From positions 806,001-870,000 of the forward strand of contig NZ_FNCF01000002.1 in the NCBI RefSeq assembly GCF_900100695.1: a stretch of DNA of 64,000 nt, in the 5' to 3' direction. How positions within the stretch are numbered: the stretch's first letter is position 1; every line of letters starts with the position of its first letter. A program made the translations under genes and the position numbers. Below, piece by piece: positions 43,583 through 52,841 of this stretch. This DNA comes from Klenkia brasiliensis (GTDB lineage: Bacteria; Actinomycetota; Actinomycetes; Mycobacteriales; Geodermatophilaceae). The notes beneath the pieces were generated by a model, which worked only from the letters and a program-made list of their open reading frames with translations, was not told the origin of the DNA and did no database searches.

Positions 43583-45337
43583 TCAGTCCTCGGCGATCGT
43601 GCAGAGGACGGCGCCGCTGGTGACGGTGGCGCCGACCTCGGCGGACAGGCCCGAGACGGTGCCGGCCCTGTGCGCGACGATGGGCTGCTCCATCTTCATC
43701 GCCTCGAGCACGACGACGAGGTCGCCGGCCGCCACGGTCGCGCCGTCCGCCACGGCGACCTTGACGATGGTGCCCTGCATGGGGGAGGTCAGGCTGTCCC
43801 CGGAGGCGGCGGCACCACCGGAGCCGCCGCCGCGCTTGCGGGGCTTGCCCTTCGCCGCGGCCGCCGGGGCGCCGCCGCCGGCGGCGAACCCGGCCGGGAG
43901 GGAGACCTCCAGCCGGCGTCCGCCGACCTCGACGACGACGGTCTGGCGCTCCTCGGGCTCCTCGGTCCCGGCCGCGGCGCCGTAGGGGGTGACCTGGTTG
44001 TCCCACTCGGTCTCGATCCACCGGGTGTGCACGGTGAACGGCTCGGAGGTGAAGGCCTCGTCGCGGACCACGGCGCGGTGGAACGGGATGACGGTCGGCA
44101 TGCCCTCGACGACCAGCTCGTCCAGGGCACGGGCGGCGCGCTGCAGGGCCTCGGCGCGGGTGGCGCCGGTGACGATCAGCTTGGCCAGCATCGAGTCGAA
44201 CGCGCCGGCGACCTCCCCGCCGGCGACCACGCCGGAGTCCCAGCGCACGCCGGGGCCCTGCGGCACCGACAGCGCGGTGACCGGGCCGGGGGCGGGCATG
44301 AAGTTCCGCCCGGCGTCCTCGGCGTTGATCCGGAACTCGATGGAGTGCCCGCGGGGGGTGGGGTCCTCGGTGATCTCCAGCGGCAGGCCCTCGGCGATGC
44401 GGAACTGCTGGCGGACCAGGTCCAGGCCGCTGGTCTCCTCGCTCACGGGGTGCTCGACCTGCAGGCGGGTGTTGACCTCCAGGAAGGAGATGTCGCCGTC
44501 GGCGCCGACGAGGTACTCGACGGTGCCGGCACCCACGTAGTCCGCGCCGCGCACGATGTCCTTGGCGCTGGAGTGGATGCGGGCGCGCTGCTCGTCGGTG
44601 AGGAAGGGCGCGGGGGCCTCCTCGACCAGCTTCTGGTTGCGTCGCTGCAGCGAGCAGTCGCGGGTGCCCACGACCACGACGTTGCCGTGGGTGTCGGCGA
44701 GCACCTGGGCCTCGACGTGGCGCGGCTTGTCCAGGAACTTCTCCACGAAGCACTCCCCGCGGCCGAACGCCGACACCGCCTCGCGGACCGCGGAGTCGAA
44801 CAGCTCGGGGATCTCCTCCAGGGTGCGGGCGACCTTCAGCCCGCGCCCGCCGCCGCCGAAGGCGGCCTTGATGGCCACCGGCAGGCCGTGCTCCTGCGCG
44901 AAGGCGACGACCTCCTCGCCGTTGGCCACCGGGTCCTTCGTGCCCGGCACGAGGGGGGCGCCGACCTTGGCGGCGATGTGGCGGGCCTGCACCTTGTCGC
45001 CCAGGGCGATGATCGCGGCGGGGGAGGGACCGACCCAGGTGAGCCCGGCGTCGAGGACGGCCTGGGCGAAGTCGGCGTTCTCGGACAGGAAGCCGTAGCC
45101 GGGGTGCACGGTGTCCGCACCCGACCGCTTCGCCACGTCGATGATCTTGTCGATCACCAGGTAGGACTCACCCGGGGTGGCCCCGCCGATGGAGAAGGCC
45201 TCGTCGGCGACCCGCACGTGCAGGGCGTCCCGGTCGGGATCGGCGTACACGGCCACGCTCGTCAGGCCGGCGTCCTTGCAGGCGCGGGCGACCCGGACGG
45301 CGATCTCGCCGCGGTTGGCGATCAGGACCTTCTGCAC
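43583..45337 (-). CDS. Acyl-CoA carboxylase alpha subunit (biotin carboxylase + biotin carboxyl carrier)
   Basis: 584-aa AccA3/PccA-type subunit. Biotin carboxylase begins [16 protein letters not shown], with ATP-grasp loop [30 protein letters not shown] (given as one 20-residue block) and [14 protein letters not shown]. The C-terminal carrier domain has EAMKM with biotin lysine near residue 548. A Gly/Ala/Lys-rich linker joins the two. It carboxylates biotin for the beta subunit at 47028-48653, making malonyl- or methylmalonyl-CoA. GTG 45337 has GAGGAGG 9 nt upstream and TAGAGT (45375-45370) as -10. Confidence 0.96.
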   Translation of the reverse strand: MQKVLIANRGEIAVRVARACKDAGLTSVAVYADPDRDALHVRVADEAFSIGGATPGESYLVIDKIIDVAKRSGADTVHPGYGFLSENADFAQAVLDAGLTWVGPSPAAIIALGDKVQARHIAAKVGAPLVPGTKDPVANGEEVVAFAQEHGLPVAIKAAFGGGGRGLKVARTLEEIPELFDSAVREAVSAFGRGECFVEKFLDKPRHVEAQVLADTHGNVVVVGTRDCSLQRRNQKLVEEAPAPFLTDEQRARIHSSAKDIVRGADYVGAGTVEYLVGADGDISFLEVNTRLQVEHPVSEETSGLDLVRQQFRIAEGLPLEITEDPTPRGHSIEFRINAEDAGRNFMPAPGPVTALSVPQGPGVRWDSGVVAGGEVAGAFDSMLAKLIVTGATRAEALQRAARALDELVVEGMPTVIPFHRAVVRDEAFTSEPFTVHTRWIETEWDNQVTPYGAAAGTEEPEERQTVVVEVGGRRLEVSLPAGFAAGGGAPAAAAKGKPRKRGGGSGGAAASGDSLTSPMQGTIVKVAVADGATVAAGDLVVVLEAMKMEQPIVAHRAGTVSGLSAEVGATVTSGAVLCTIAED

Positions 45338-45491
45338 AGCGCACAGCCTCCTCGATGTGACCTGCGCGGACTCTAGCCAGGCTCCGGGCCCCGCTCACCC
45401 CGAGGGTCCCGGTGCCCGACCGGGCGGGGCCGACGGTGGTGCCGGTCAACGGTGTTCGCGTCCGCGTCCGCGCAGGCCCTAGGTTCGCTGC
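45338..45491. promoter_or_regulatory. Divergent promoters, carboxylase alpha subunit / methyltransferase
   Basis: Minus strand: TAGAGT (45375-45370), a leader of about 25 nt, then GAGGAGG and the GTG start. Plus strand: TAGGTT (45480-45485) 6 nt before the methyltransferase ATG, with no ribosome-binding site, so leaderless. Confidence 0.5.
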
Positions 45492-46217
45492 ATGAGCCCC
45501 GACGCCGTGCGCCGAGAGCCAGCCGTGACCTCCGCGGGCCGCTTCAACGCCGGGTTCGAGGACGTGCCCGACGAGTACGACGAGCTGCGCGCGCACGGGC
45601 ACATGGCGGGCCGCCGGTTCGAGCACTTCTCCCGGGTGGTCGCCGCCAGCGCCGGCGACGTCCTGGAGCTCGGGTGCGGCACGGGGACCCTGCTGCGGGC
45701 CCTCGCCGCCGCCCACCCGGACCGCCGCTTCCACGGGGTGGAGCCGCTGGGCAACTACGTGGACTTCGCCACCCGCCGGGCGGCCGAACGCGGCCTGGGC
45801 AACGTCCGGTTCAGCCAGGGCACCGGCGAGGACCTCGACGCCGTGGCCGACGCGGGGGAGGCGGGCCTGGTCATCACGGTGGACACCCTCCACCACGTCT
45901 TCGACGGCCCGCGGGTCGTCCGCCAGGTGCACCGTGCCGCACGGCGCGACGGGCGGTGGGTGGCGATGGAGCCCAACCGGGTGCACCCCTACGTCTGGGC
46001 GTACCACGTCCTCACCGACGGGGAGCGCACCTTCCCCTCGCGCCGGTTCCTGCGGCACGCCGCCGCCGCGGGGTGGCAGCTGCAGGGGCGCTCCTGCATG
46101 TACCTGTTCCCCAGCGGCGTCGCCACGGTGCCCGGGTGGGCCGAGCGCCTGGAGCGACGCTTCGAGGGGTTCCGGCCGACCGCGGGTGCCGTCGTGCTCG
46201 ACCTGCTGCGCCGCTAG
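45492..46217 (+). CDS. Class I SAM-dependent methyltransferase
   Basis: 241 aa. Motif I VLELGCGTGTLLRAL near residue 58, acidic loop GVEP and VITVDTLHHV place it in the UbiE/MenG-like superfamily, but the substrate is unknown. No membrane segment. It is transcribed into the carboxylase-maf-birA group of the other strand and its stop overlaps the maf stop by 4 nt (CTAG). Confidence 0.85.
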   Translation: MSPDAVRREPAVTSAGRFNAGFEDVPDEYDELRAHGHMAGRRFEHFSRVVAASAGDVLELGCGTGTLLRALAAAHPDRRFHGVEPLGNYVDFATRRAAERGLGNVRFSQGTGEDLDAVADAGEAGLVITVDTLHHVFDGPRVVRQVHRAARRDGRWVAMEPNRVHPYVWAYHVLTDGERTFPSRRFLRHAAAAGWQLQGRSCMYLFPSGVATVPGWAERLERRFEGFRPTAGAVVLDLLRR

Positions 46218-46816
46218 CGGTCCCAGAGGTCGGTGATGGTGAGGCCCAGGCGGCCGAGCTGGACCCGCAGCAGCGGCAGGGACAGCCCGACGACGGCGGT
46301 GGGGTCACCCTCGATGCGGCGGACGAACGGTGCGCCGAGGCCGTCCAGGGTGAAGGCGCCGGCCACCTGCAGCGGCTCGCCGGTGCCGACGTAGGCCTCG
46401 ACCTCGGCGTCGGTGGGGCTGGCGAAGTGCACGGTCGTGGAGGACACCGCGACGTCGCGGCGCGTGATGGCGCCCTCGTGCACGTCGAGCAGGGCCTGGC
46501 CGGTGTGCAGCACTCCGCTGCGCCCGGACATCCGCCGCCAGCGCAGCCGGGCGTCGTCGGCGTCGGTGGGCTTGCCCAGCGGCTGACCGCGGAACTCCAG
46601 CACCGAGTCGGCGCCGATGACCAGCGCGTCGGTCTCCTGCTTCGCGACGGCCTGCGCCTTCGCGGTCGCCAGCAGCGCGACCAGCTCGGACACCCGCGGC
46701 GACCGGATCGCGGTCTCGTCGACCCCGGACACCACGACCTCGGGGGAGAGGCCGGCCTGCCGCAGGAGCTGCAGCCGGGCGGGTGACGCCGAGCCGAGCA
46801 CCAGTCGGCGGCTCAC
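46214..46816 (-). CDS. maf: Maf-family nucleotide pyrophosphatase
   Basis: 200 aa. LVLGSASPARLQLLRQAG at the N-terminus, IGADSVLEFRGQPLGKP and the GDPTAVVGLSLPLL end are the family blocks. Maf proteins hydrolyse non-canonical nucleoside triphosphates and were named for effects on septum formation. The start GTG overlaps the accE stop by GTGA, as commonly seen beside acyl-CoA carboxylase genes in actinobacteria. Confidence 0.93.
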   Translation of the reverse strand: MSRRLVLGSASPARLQLLRQAGLSPEVVVSGVDETAIRSPRVSELVALLATAKAQAVAKQETDALVIGADSVLEFRGQPLGKPTDADDARLRWRRMSGRSGVLHTGQALLDVHEGAITRRDVAVSSTTVHFASPTDAEVEAYVGTGEPLQVAGAFTLDGLGAPFVRRIEGDPTAVVGLSLPLLRVQLGRLGLTITDLWDR

Positions 46817-47031
46817 GCGGTCCGTCCCGAGGCACGCCAGCCACCGGGGCCCGGCTGCAGCGGCCGGCGGTGCCCGTCGGCGTGGGACGCCCAGGCACCC
46901 ACCGGCACCGGACGGCGGCGCCGCGGACCCGACCGGGACAGCGCGGCTACGACCGCGGTGAGCGCGGCCAGCTCCTCGTCCGACGGCGACCCGGACACCA
47001 CCCGCAGCAGCGGGCTGCTCTCCCCGGTCAC
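46813..47031 (-). CDS. accE: Acyl-CoA carboxylase epsilon subunit
   Basis: Only 72 aa. [20 protein letters not shown] at the start and GPGGWRASG at the end are characteristic of the small actinobacterial subunit that stabilises the alpha-beta carboxylase complex. An Arg/Pro-rich middle separates them. GTG 47031 overlaps the beta-subunit stop by GTGA and its own stop overlaps maf. Confidence 0.88.
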   Translation of the reverse strand: MTGESSPLLRVVSGSPSDEELAALTAVVAALSRSGPRRRRPVPVGAWASHADGHRRPLQPGPGGWRASGRTA

Positions 47032-48653
47032 AGCGGGATGTTGCCGTGCTTCTTGGCCGGCAGGGTCTGCCGCTTGTTGGCCAGCACCCGCAGGGCCTTG
47101 GTGACCTGCACCCGGGTGTGGGAGGGCAGGATCACCGCGTCCACGTAGCCGCGGTCGGCGGCGATGTAGGGGTTGGCGAGGGTGTCCTCGTACTCGGTGA
47201 CCAGCTCCGCGCGGCGCGCGTCGGGGTCCTCGGCCTGCGCGAGCTCGCGGCGGTAGAGGATGCCGACGGCGCCCTGCGCGCCGACGACGGCGATCTGCGC
47301 GGTGGGCCAGGCCAGGTTGACGTCGGCGCCCAGGTGCTTGGAGCCCATGACGTCGTAGGCGCCGCCGTAGGCCTTGCGGGTGATGACGGTGACCTTGGGC
47401 ACGGTGGCCTCGGCGTAGGCGTAGATGAGCTTGGCGCCGCGGCGGATGATGCCCTCCCACTCCTGGGACGTGCCGGGCAGGAAGCCGGGGACGTCGACGA
47501 AGGTGAGCACCGGGATGTTGAAGGCGTCGCAGGTGCGCACGAACCGCGCGGCCTTCTCGCTGGCGTCGATGTCCAGGGTGCCGGCGAACTGGGTGGGCTG
47601 GTTGGCCACCACGCCGACGGGGCGGCCCTCGACGCGGCCGTAGCCGATGAGGATGTTGGGCGCGAACAGCTCCTGCACCTCGAGGAACTCGCCGTCGTCG
47701 AGCACGTGCTCGATGACGGTGTGCATGTCGTAGGGGCTGTTGGCCGAGTCGGGGACGAAGGTGTCCAGCTCCCGGTCGGCGTCGGTCACGCCCTCGACGG
47801 ACACGTCGACCGGTGCGACCTCCAGCACCGGCAGCGGGTCGAGGTTGTTGGCCGGCAGGTAGGACAGCAGCGTCTTGACGTAGTCGATGGCGTCGGCCTC
47901 GTCGGGGGCCAGGTAGTGCGCGACGCCGGACTTGGTGTTGTGCGTGCGCGCCCCGCCCAGCTCCTCGAGCGTGACGTCCTCGCCGGTGACGGTCTTCACC
48001 ACGTCGGGCCCGGTGATGAACATCTGGCTGGTCCCGTCCACCATCACGACGAAGTCGGTCAGGGCGGGGGAGTAGACGTGGCCGCCGGCGTTGGCGCCCA
48101 TGATCAGCGAGATCTGCGGGACGACGCCGGAGGCGTGCACGTTGCGGCGGAAGATCTCCCCGTACAGGCCCAGGGAGACCACGCCCTCCTGGATGCGTGC
48201 GCCGCCGCCCTCGTTGATGCCGACCACGGGGCAGCCGTTGGTGATCGCGAAGTCCAGCACCTTGACGATCTTCTCGCCGTACACCTCGCCGAGGCTGCCG
48301 CCGAAGCTGGTCACGTCCTGGCTGAACACCGCGACCGGCCGGCCGTCGACCGTGCCGTAGCCGGTGACCACGCCGTCGCCGAAGGGACGCTTGGCCTCCA
48401 GCCCGAAGTTGGTGGACCGGTGCCGGGCGAACTCGTCGAACTCGGTGAAGGAGCCCTCGTCCAGCAGGGCGTCGACGCGCTCGCGGGCGGTCATCTTCCC
48501 GGCCGCGTGCTGCTTCTCCACCGCCTTCTCCGACCCCGCGTGCAGCGCCTCCTCCTGGCGGCGGGCGAAGTCCGCGAGCTTGCCGGCGGTGGTGTGGACG
48601 TCGATGTCGTCGGGGACCTGCTCGCCGGCGTCCTGCAGTTCAGCCGCGCTCAC
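47028..48653 (-). CDS. Acyl-CoA carboxylase beta subunit (carboxyltransferase)
   Basis: 541-aa AccD/PccB-type carboxyltransferase that moves CO2 from biotin to acetyl- or propionyl-CoA. Oxyanion-hole glycines in [23 protein letters not shown] and [18 protein letters not shown] are present, as in propionyl-CoA carboxylase beta chains. GTG 48653 has GGAGG 7 nt upstream. First gene of the accB-accE-maf run, divergent from birA. Preference for propionyl-CoA would fit the mutase operon nearby but needs the substrate-loop residues compared. Confidence 0.96.
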   Translation of the reverse strand: MSAAELQDAGEQVPDDIDVHTTAGKLADFARRQEEALHAGSEKAVEKQHAAGKMTARERVDALLDEGSFTEFDEFARHRSTNFGLEAKRPFGDGVVTGYGTVDGRPVAVFSQDVTSFGGSLGEVYGEKIVKVLDFAITNGCPVVGINEGGGARIQEGVVSLGLYGEIFRRNVHASGVVPQISLIMGANAGGHVYSPALTDFVVMVDGTSQMFITGPDVVKTVTGEDVTLEELGGARTHNTKSGVAHYLAPDEADAIDYVKTLLSYLPANNLDPLPVLEVAPVDVSVEGVTDADRELDTFVPDSANSPYDMHTVIEHVLDDGEFLEVQELFAPNILIGYGRVEGRPVGVVANQPTQFAGTLDIDASEKAARFVRTCDAFNIPVLTFVDVPGFLPGTSQEWEGIIRRGAKLIYAYAEATVPKVTVITRKAYGGAYDVMGSKHLGADVNLAWPTAQIAVVGAQGAVGILYRRELAQAEDPDARRAELVTEYEDTLANPYIAADRGYVDAVILPSHTRVQVTKALRVLANKRQTLPAKKHGNIPL

Positions 48654-48726
48654 TCGGGGACCTCCAAGGCCGTCAGCCTCCGCTCTGGCCGGCCCGCTCC
48701 GCTGCGGGGACCGGCTGCACCGGCCG

Positions 48727-48732
48727 TAGCGT
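48727..48732. promoter_or_regulatory. Shared -10 site between the carboxylase beta gene and birA
   Basis: TAGCGT on the plus strand lies 7 nt before the birA ATG. The same bases read TACGCT on the minus strand and fit a -10 for the carboxylase beta gene with a leader of about 65 nt. The two promoters would then compete for the same DNA. Confidence 0.45.
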
Positions 48733-48739
48733 AGGGGAC

Positions 48740-49573
48740 ATGGCGGACATCGGCTCGGGGCGCTACCAGGACCTGGACCGCCCCGGCCTGGACGCCGTGG
48801 CGCTGCTCACAGCCCTGCGGCGCGGCGGGGGCCTCTGGCGGTCGGTGGAGGTGGTCGAGGAGGTCGGCTCCACCAACGCCGTCCTCGCCGCGCGCGCCGC
48901 CGACGGCGAGGCGGAGGGGCTCGTGCTGGTCGCCGAGCACCAGGTCGCCGGCCGCGGCCGGCTCGACCGCACCTGGACCTCGCCCCCGCGCGCCGGGATG
49001 ACGGTCTCGGTGCTGCTGCGCCCCGACGTCCCGCTGGCCCGGCGCGGGTGGCTGTCGATGCTCACCGGCGTCGCGCTGGCCGAGTCGCTGTCGGGCACCG
49101 TGCGCACCTCGCTCAAGTGGCCCAACGACCTGCTGGCCCCCGACGGCCGCAAGCTGGCCGGCATCCTGGCCGAGGTCGCCGACGGGGCCGTCGTCGTCGG
49201 CGTCGGGCTCAACGTCTCCACGACCGCGGACGAGCTGCCCGCCACGGGGACGTCGCTGACGCTGGTCGCCGACCGGCCGGTCGACCGCGCCCCGGTCCTG
49301 CTCGCCTACCTGCGGGCCTTCGAGGAGCGCTACCGCCGGTGGGTCGAGCACGCCGGCGACCCGGTCTCCTCCGGCCTGGCGACGGACTACCTGGCCTGGT
49401 GCTCCACGGTGGGCGCCGACGTGACGGTGACCCTGCCCGACGGCTCCACCCTGGACGGCGTGGCCGAGGCGGTGGACTGGGACGGCCGGCTCGTCGTCCG
49501 CACCGCCGGGGGCCGGTACGAGCTGGCCGCCGGCGACGTCCGCCACGTGCGCCCCACGCGTTCACCCCTGTGA
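48740..49573 (+). CDS. birA: Biotin-[acetyl-CoA carboxylase] ligase
   Basis: Activates biotin to biotinyl-AMP and attaches it to the EAMKM lysine of the carboxylase alpha subunit. The 277-aa protein has STNAVLAAR, the biotin loop [10 protein letters not shown] near 70-79 and KWPNDLL near 131, then the C-terminal SH3-like domain. It lacks the N-terminal DNA-binding domain, so it is a group I enzyme and not the repressor kind. Location beside its substrate genes supports the call. Confidence 0.95.
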   Translation: MADIGSGRYQDLDRPGLDAVALLTALRRGGGLWRSVEVVEEVGSTNAVLAARAADGEAEGLVLVAEHQVAGRGRLDRTWTSPPRAGMTVSVLLRPDVPLARRGWLSMLTGVALAESLSGTVRTSLKWPNDLLAPDGRKLAGILAEVADGAVVVGVGLNVSTTADELPATGTSLTLVADRPVDRAPVLLAYLRAFEERYRRWVEHAGDPVSSGLATDYLAWCSTVGADVTVTLPDGSTLDGVAEAVDWDGRLVVRTAGGRYELAAGDVRHVRPTRSPL

Positions 49574-49681
49574 CGAAACGCCGTCCGCCTCGACCGTGGT
49601 CGCGGGGGCGAACGGTAGCGTCGGGCGACCACCGAGGGCAGGACCCGGCGACAGCCGGGCAGGAGATCTGGAGCTGGACAC
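49574..49681 (+). promoter_or_regulatory. Promoter and leader of the acyltransferase gene
   Basis: TAGCGT (49616-49621) is the best -10, leaving a leader of about 55 nt. GGAG ends 8 nt before the GTG at 49682. Confidence 0.45.
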
Positions 49682-51007
49682 GTGACCTCCGCGAGCGAGA
49701 CCCCGACGCTGCTGCGAGGTGAGATCCGCTCGCTGACCGGGCTCCGGATCGTGGCCGCCATGTGGGTGGTCTGCTTCCACTTCATGTTCACCCCGGGTGA
49801 CGCCTACACCCGGTTCTGGGAGCCGCTGCGGCCGCTGGTGCAGACCGGCGCCCTGGGCGTGGACCTGTTCTACGTGCTCAGCGGCTTCGTCATCACGCTC
49901 ACCTACCTGGACAAGCTGGGCCCGCGGCCGGGCGTGCGGGCCAGCGTCGCCTTCTGGTGGGCCCGCATCTGCCGCATCTGGCCGGTCTACGCCCTGGTCA
50001 CCACCGCCTTCGGGGTGTGGCTGCTCTACAAGCGCACCCAGGTCACCGACGGCTTCCTCGCCTACCAGCTCGAGCAGCCGCACCTGACCTTCTGGGCCTA
50101 CCTCGAGCAGCTGGCGATGGTCCAGCTGTGGCACCGCCCGTTCTTCGACGGGTCCTCCTTCGTCGGCCCCGCGTGGTCGATCAGCGCCGAGTGGGCCGCC
50201 TACGTGGCCTTCCCGCTGCTGGTGCTGGTGCTGTTCCGGCTGCGGAACGCACCCGCGGTGGTGCACGGCCTGCTCGCCGTGGCGTGCATGGTCCCCTTCG
50301 CGGTCGTGTGCTGGACCACCGGCGACCCCTACTACCCGTGGAGCTGGCTGGCCCGCATCGGCCTGGGCTTCCTGTCCGGTGCCTTCACCTGCATGGCGGT
50401 GCGCCGGGTGCGCCTGACCGCCGGGGTCGACCGCTGGGCCTCCGTCGTCGCCGTGGTCGCGGTGGTGGAGATCCTCGTCGGCCTGTGGTGGGGGTTCTGG
50501 CGCGGCCAGGGCGGGGCCGAGTACGGCGGCGTCGTCGTCGTCTTCTTCCCGGTGCTGGTGGGGGCGCTGGCGCTCTCCCGCCGAGGTCTGAGCCGGGCCC
50601 TGTCGACGGGGCCGATGGTGCACGGCGGGCGCATCTCCTACAGCCTGTACCTGCTGCACGTGCCGGTGTTCGAGATCTTCTGGACCAACATGGGGTGGAA
50701 CCCCCGCATCGCCCCCGGCAGCGCCCTGGGCACCCTGGCCATCCCGCACGTGCTGCTGCTGACCGTGCTGCTGGCCCACCTGGTCTACCGCTACGTCGAG
50801 GAGCCCTCGCGGGTGTGGCTGCGCGGTCGTGGCCCCGGCCGCTGGGTGCGCGCCGAGCGGGTGCCCCGGCGGGTCGTGGAGGAGGGCACCGCCGGCCCGC
50901 CCACCACCCCGGCCCGGGTGCCGGAGGCACCCGCCGCGGTCACGGCGCCGCCGGAGGACACCGCCGCCGGGGACGTCGGCCGCTCCGCGGCGCGGCAGGG
51001 CAGCTGA
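49682..51007 (+). CDS. Acyltransferase 3 family membrane protein (1)
   Basis: 441 aa with about ten hydrophobic segments. RSLTGLRIVAAMWVVCFHF holds the family's N-terminal block with the catalytic His, followed by GVDLFYVLSGFVI and WWARICRIWPVYA. Members O-acylate sugars, peptidoglycan or lipids at the membrane. A ~60-residue Ala/Pro-rich tail follows the last helix. No glycosyl or SGNH gene is directly attached, so the target is open. Confidence 0.88.
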   Translation: MTSASETPTLLRGEIRSLTGLRIVAAMWVVCFHFMFTPGDAYTRFWEPLRPLVQTGALGVDLFYVLSGFVITLTYLDKLGPRPGVRASVAFWWARICRIWPVYALVTTAFGVWLLYKRTQVTDGFLAYQLEQPHLTFWAYLEQLAMVQLWHRPFFDGSSFVGPAWSISAEWAAYVAFPLLVLVLFRLRNAPAVVHGLLAVACMVPFAVVCWTTGDPYYPWSWLARIGLGFLSGAFTCMAVRRVRLTAGVDRWASVVAVVAVVEILVGLWWGFWRGQGGAEYGGVVVVFFPVLVGALALSRRGLSRALSTGPMVHGGRISYSLYLLHVPVFEIFWTNMGWNPRIAPGSALGTLAIPHVLLLTVLLAHLVYRYVEEPSRVWLRGRGPGRWVRAERVPRRVVEEGTAGPPTTPARVPEAPAAVTAPPEDTAAGDVGRSAARQGS

Positions 51008-51053
51008 CCGCTGCGTCCGTGACGGGCGCACAGCGGTGGTCCATCCTGGTGCG

Positions 51054-51620
51054 GTGGCCTACCCCGACAAGCTGCTCGCCGACGACGAAGAGGTCGTGCG
51101 GCACCTGCACCCGCACTGGCTGACCGTCTTCTGGCCGGTCGTGGGGTTCCTGGTGCTGGTCGGCGCGGGCTCGTTCGGGGCGGCGCTGATCCCGGCGGGG
51201 TCGAACCAGGGCGTGTACCGGCTGCTGATCACCGTGCTGGTGCTGGTGCTGGCGGTCGTGTTCGTCGCGGTCCCGCTGCTGCGCTGGCGGACGACGCACT
51301 ACGTGATCACCACGCACCGGGTGCTGCACCGGGTGGGCATCCTGTCGCGCACCGGCCGGGACATCGGCCTGTCCCGGATCACCGACGTCTCCTACCGGCA
51401 GTCCCTGTGGGACCGGGTCATCAACTCCGGGACCGTGACGATCGAGACGGCGGGCGAGAGCGGGGCCACCGTCTGGCCGGCCATCCCGGACTCCGACGCG
51501 GTGCAGCAGCTGCTCAACCACGTCGTCGAGGAGGACGCCGACCGGCGGGCGCAGGAGAGCGCCGGCTACCTCGGCCAGTACTACCGCGGGGACACCGGGC
51601 CCGTCCCGCCGCACCGCTGA
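51054..51620 (+). CDS. PH-domain membrane protein (YdbS/bPH2-like)
   Basis: 188 aa. Two hydrophobic segments (about 24-42 and 58-78) are followed by a bacterial PH domain: HYVITTHRVLHRVGILSRTGRDI and ISRITDV-like strand GLSRITDVSYRQSLWDR, then GTVTIETAG. Function is unknown. GTG 51054 starts the homologous part; CATCCT (51042-51047) 6 nt upstream is a weak -10. It ends 69 nt before sbcD. Confidence 0.85.
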   Translation: MAYPDKLLADDEEVVRHLHPHWLTVFWPVVGFLVLVGAGSFGAALIPAGSNQGVYRLLITVLVLVLAVVFVAVPLLRWRTTHYVITTHRVLHRVGILSRTGRDIGLSRITDVSYRQSLWDRVINSGTVTIETAGESGATVWPAIPDSDAVQQLLNHVVEEDADRRAQESAGYLGQYYRGDTGPVPPHR

Positions 51621-51676
51621 CCGGCCCCTCCCACCCCACCGGCCCCGTCCCTGCCGGTTCTGTCGGTGGGTGGGCC

Positions 51677-51682
51677 TAGCGT
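51677..51682 (+). promoter_or_regulatory. -10 box (TAGCGT) of the sbcDC operon
   Basis: TAGCGT 7 nt before the sbcD ATG at 51690, no ribosome-binding site between them. This also decides the start: an in-frame ATG at 51666 lies upstream of the box. Confidence 0.55.
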
Positions 51683-51689
51683 CGTGGGC

Positions 51690-52841
51690 ATGCGATTGCT
51701 GCACACCTCCGACTGGCACGTGGGCCGGTCCCTGCACGGGACCGACCTGCTCGCCGAGCAGGAGGCGGTGCTGTCCGGGCTGGCCGACGTGGTGCGCGCC
51801 GAGCGGGTCGACGTCGTGCTGGTGGCCGGCGACGTCTACGACCGCGCCGTGCCCTCGGCCGACGCCACGGGGGTGCTCGACCGCGTCCTGTCCCGCCTGC
51901 GGGCGGCCGGCGCCGCGGTCGTGCTCACCCCCGGCAACCACGACTCCGCCCGCCGGCTCGGCTTCGCCTCCGGCCTGCTGGCCGTCTCCGGGGTGCACGT
52001 CCGTGCCACGACGGCGTCGCTGGACGAGCCGGTGCTGCTCGCCGACGCGCACGGCGAGGTCGCGGTCTACGGGCTGCCCTTCCTGGAGCCCGAGGTGGCC
52101 CGGCACGAGCTCGGCGGGGAGCTGGCCCGGTCCCACCAGGCGGTGCTGTCGGCGGCGATGGAGAAGGTCCGGGCCGACCTGTACTTCCGGCCCGGTGCCC
52201 GGTCGGTGGTCCTGGCGCACGCCTTCGTCGGCGGCGGGCTGCCCAGCGAGAGCGAGCGCGACATCGCCGTCGGCGGGGTGGACCTGGTCAGCCCGTCGGT
52301 GTTCGACGGCGTCGACTACGTGGCCCTGGGCCACCTGCACCGCCCCCAGACGCTGAGCCCCCGGCTGCGCTACAGCGGGTCGCCGCTGGCGTACTCCTTC
52401 GGCGAGGCCGGGCAGCGCAAGCAGGTCTGGCTGGTCGACCTCGACGCGGGTGGTCTGGCCGATGTCCGCGCCGTACCGCTGCCGACCCCCCGCCGGCTCA
52501 GCGTCCTCACCGGCGAGCTCCCGCAGCTGCTCGCCGACCCGGCGCACGACGCGCTCGTCGACGACTTCGTCTCGGCCCGGCTCACCGACCCGGTCCGCCC
52601 GACCGACGCGATGCGCCGCCTGCGGGCCCGGTTCCCGCACTGCGTGCACCTGGAGTGGTCGGGGGCCGCACCCACCGACGGCACCCGCACGTACACCGAG
52701 CGGCTGCGCGGCCGCGACGACCTCGAGGTGGCCACCGGGTTCGTGCAGCACGTCCGCGGGGGCACCGCGGCCACCGCGGCCGAGCGCGAGCTGCTCGCCC
52801 GTGCGCTGGCGGCGGCCGACCGCGAGGAGGCCGCCCGGTGA
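51690..52841 (+). CDS. sbcD: Exonuclease SbcCD, nuclease subunit D
   Basis: Mre11-type Mn-dependent nuclease, 383 aa. Phosphoesterase motifs LLHTSDWHVGR (3-13), VLVAGDVYDRAVPS, TPGNHDS, VLAHAFVGGG and ALGHLHRPQ are all present. With SbcC it opens hairpins and processes DNA ends. The stop overlaps sbcC by GTGA. Confidence 0.95.
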   Translation: MRLLHTSDWHVGRSLHGTDLLAEQEAVLSGLADVVRAERVDVVLVAGDVYDRAVPSADATGVLDRVLSRLRAAGAAVVLTPGNHDSARRLGFASGLLAVSGVHVRATTASLDEPVLLADAHGEVAVYGLPFLEPEVARHELGGELARSHQAVLSAAMEKVRADLYFRPGARSVVLAHAFVGGGLPSESERDIAVGGVDLVSPSVFDGVDYVALGHLHRPQTLSPRLRYSGSPLAYSFGEAGQRKQVWLVDLDAGGLADVRAVPLPTPRRLSVLTGELPQLLADPAHDALVDDFVSARLTDPVRPTDAMRRLRARFPHCVHLEWSGAAPTDGTRTYTERLRGRDDLEVATGFVQHVRGGTAATAAERELLARALAAADREEAAR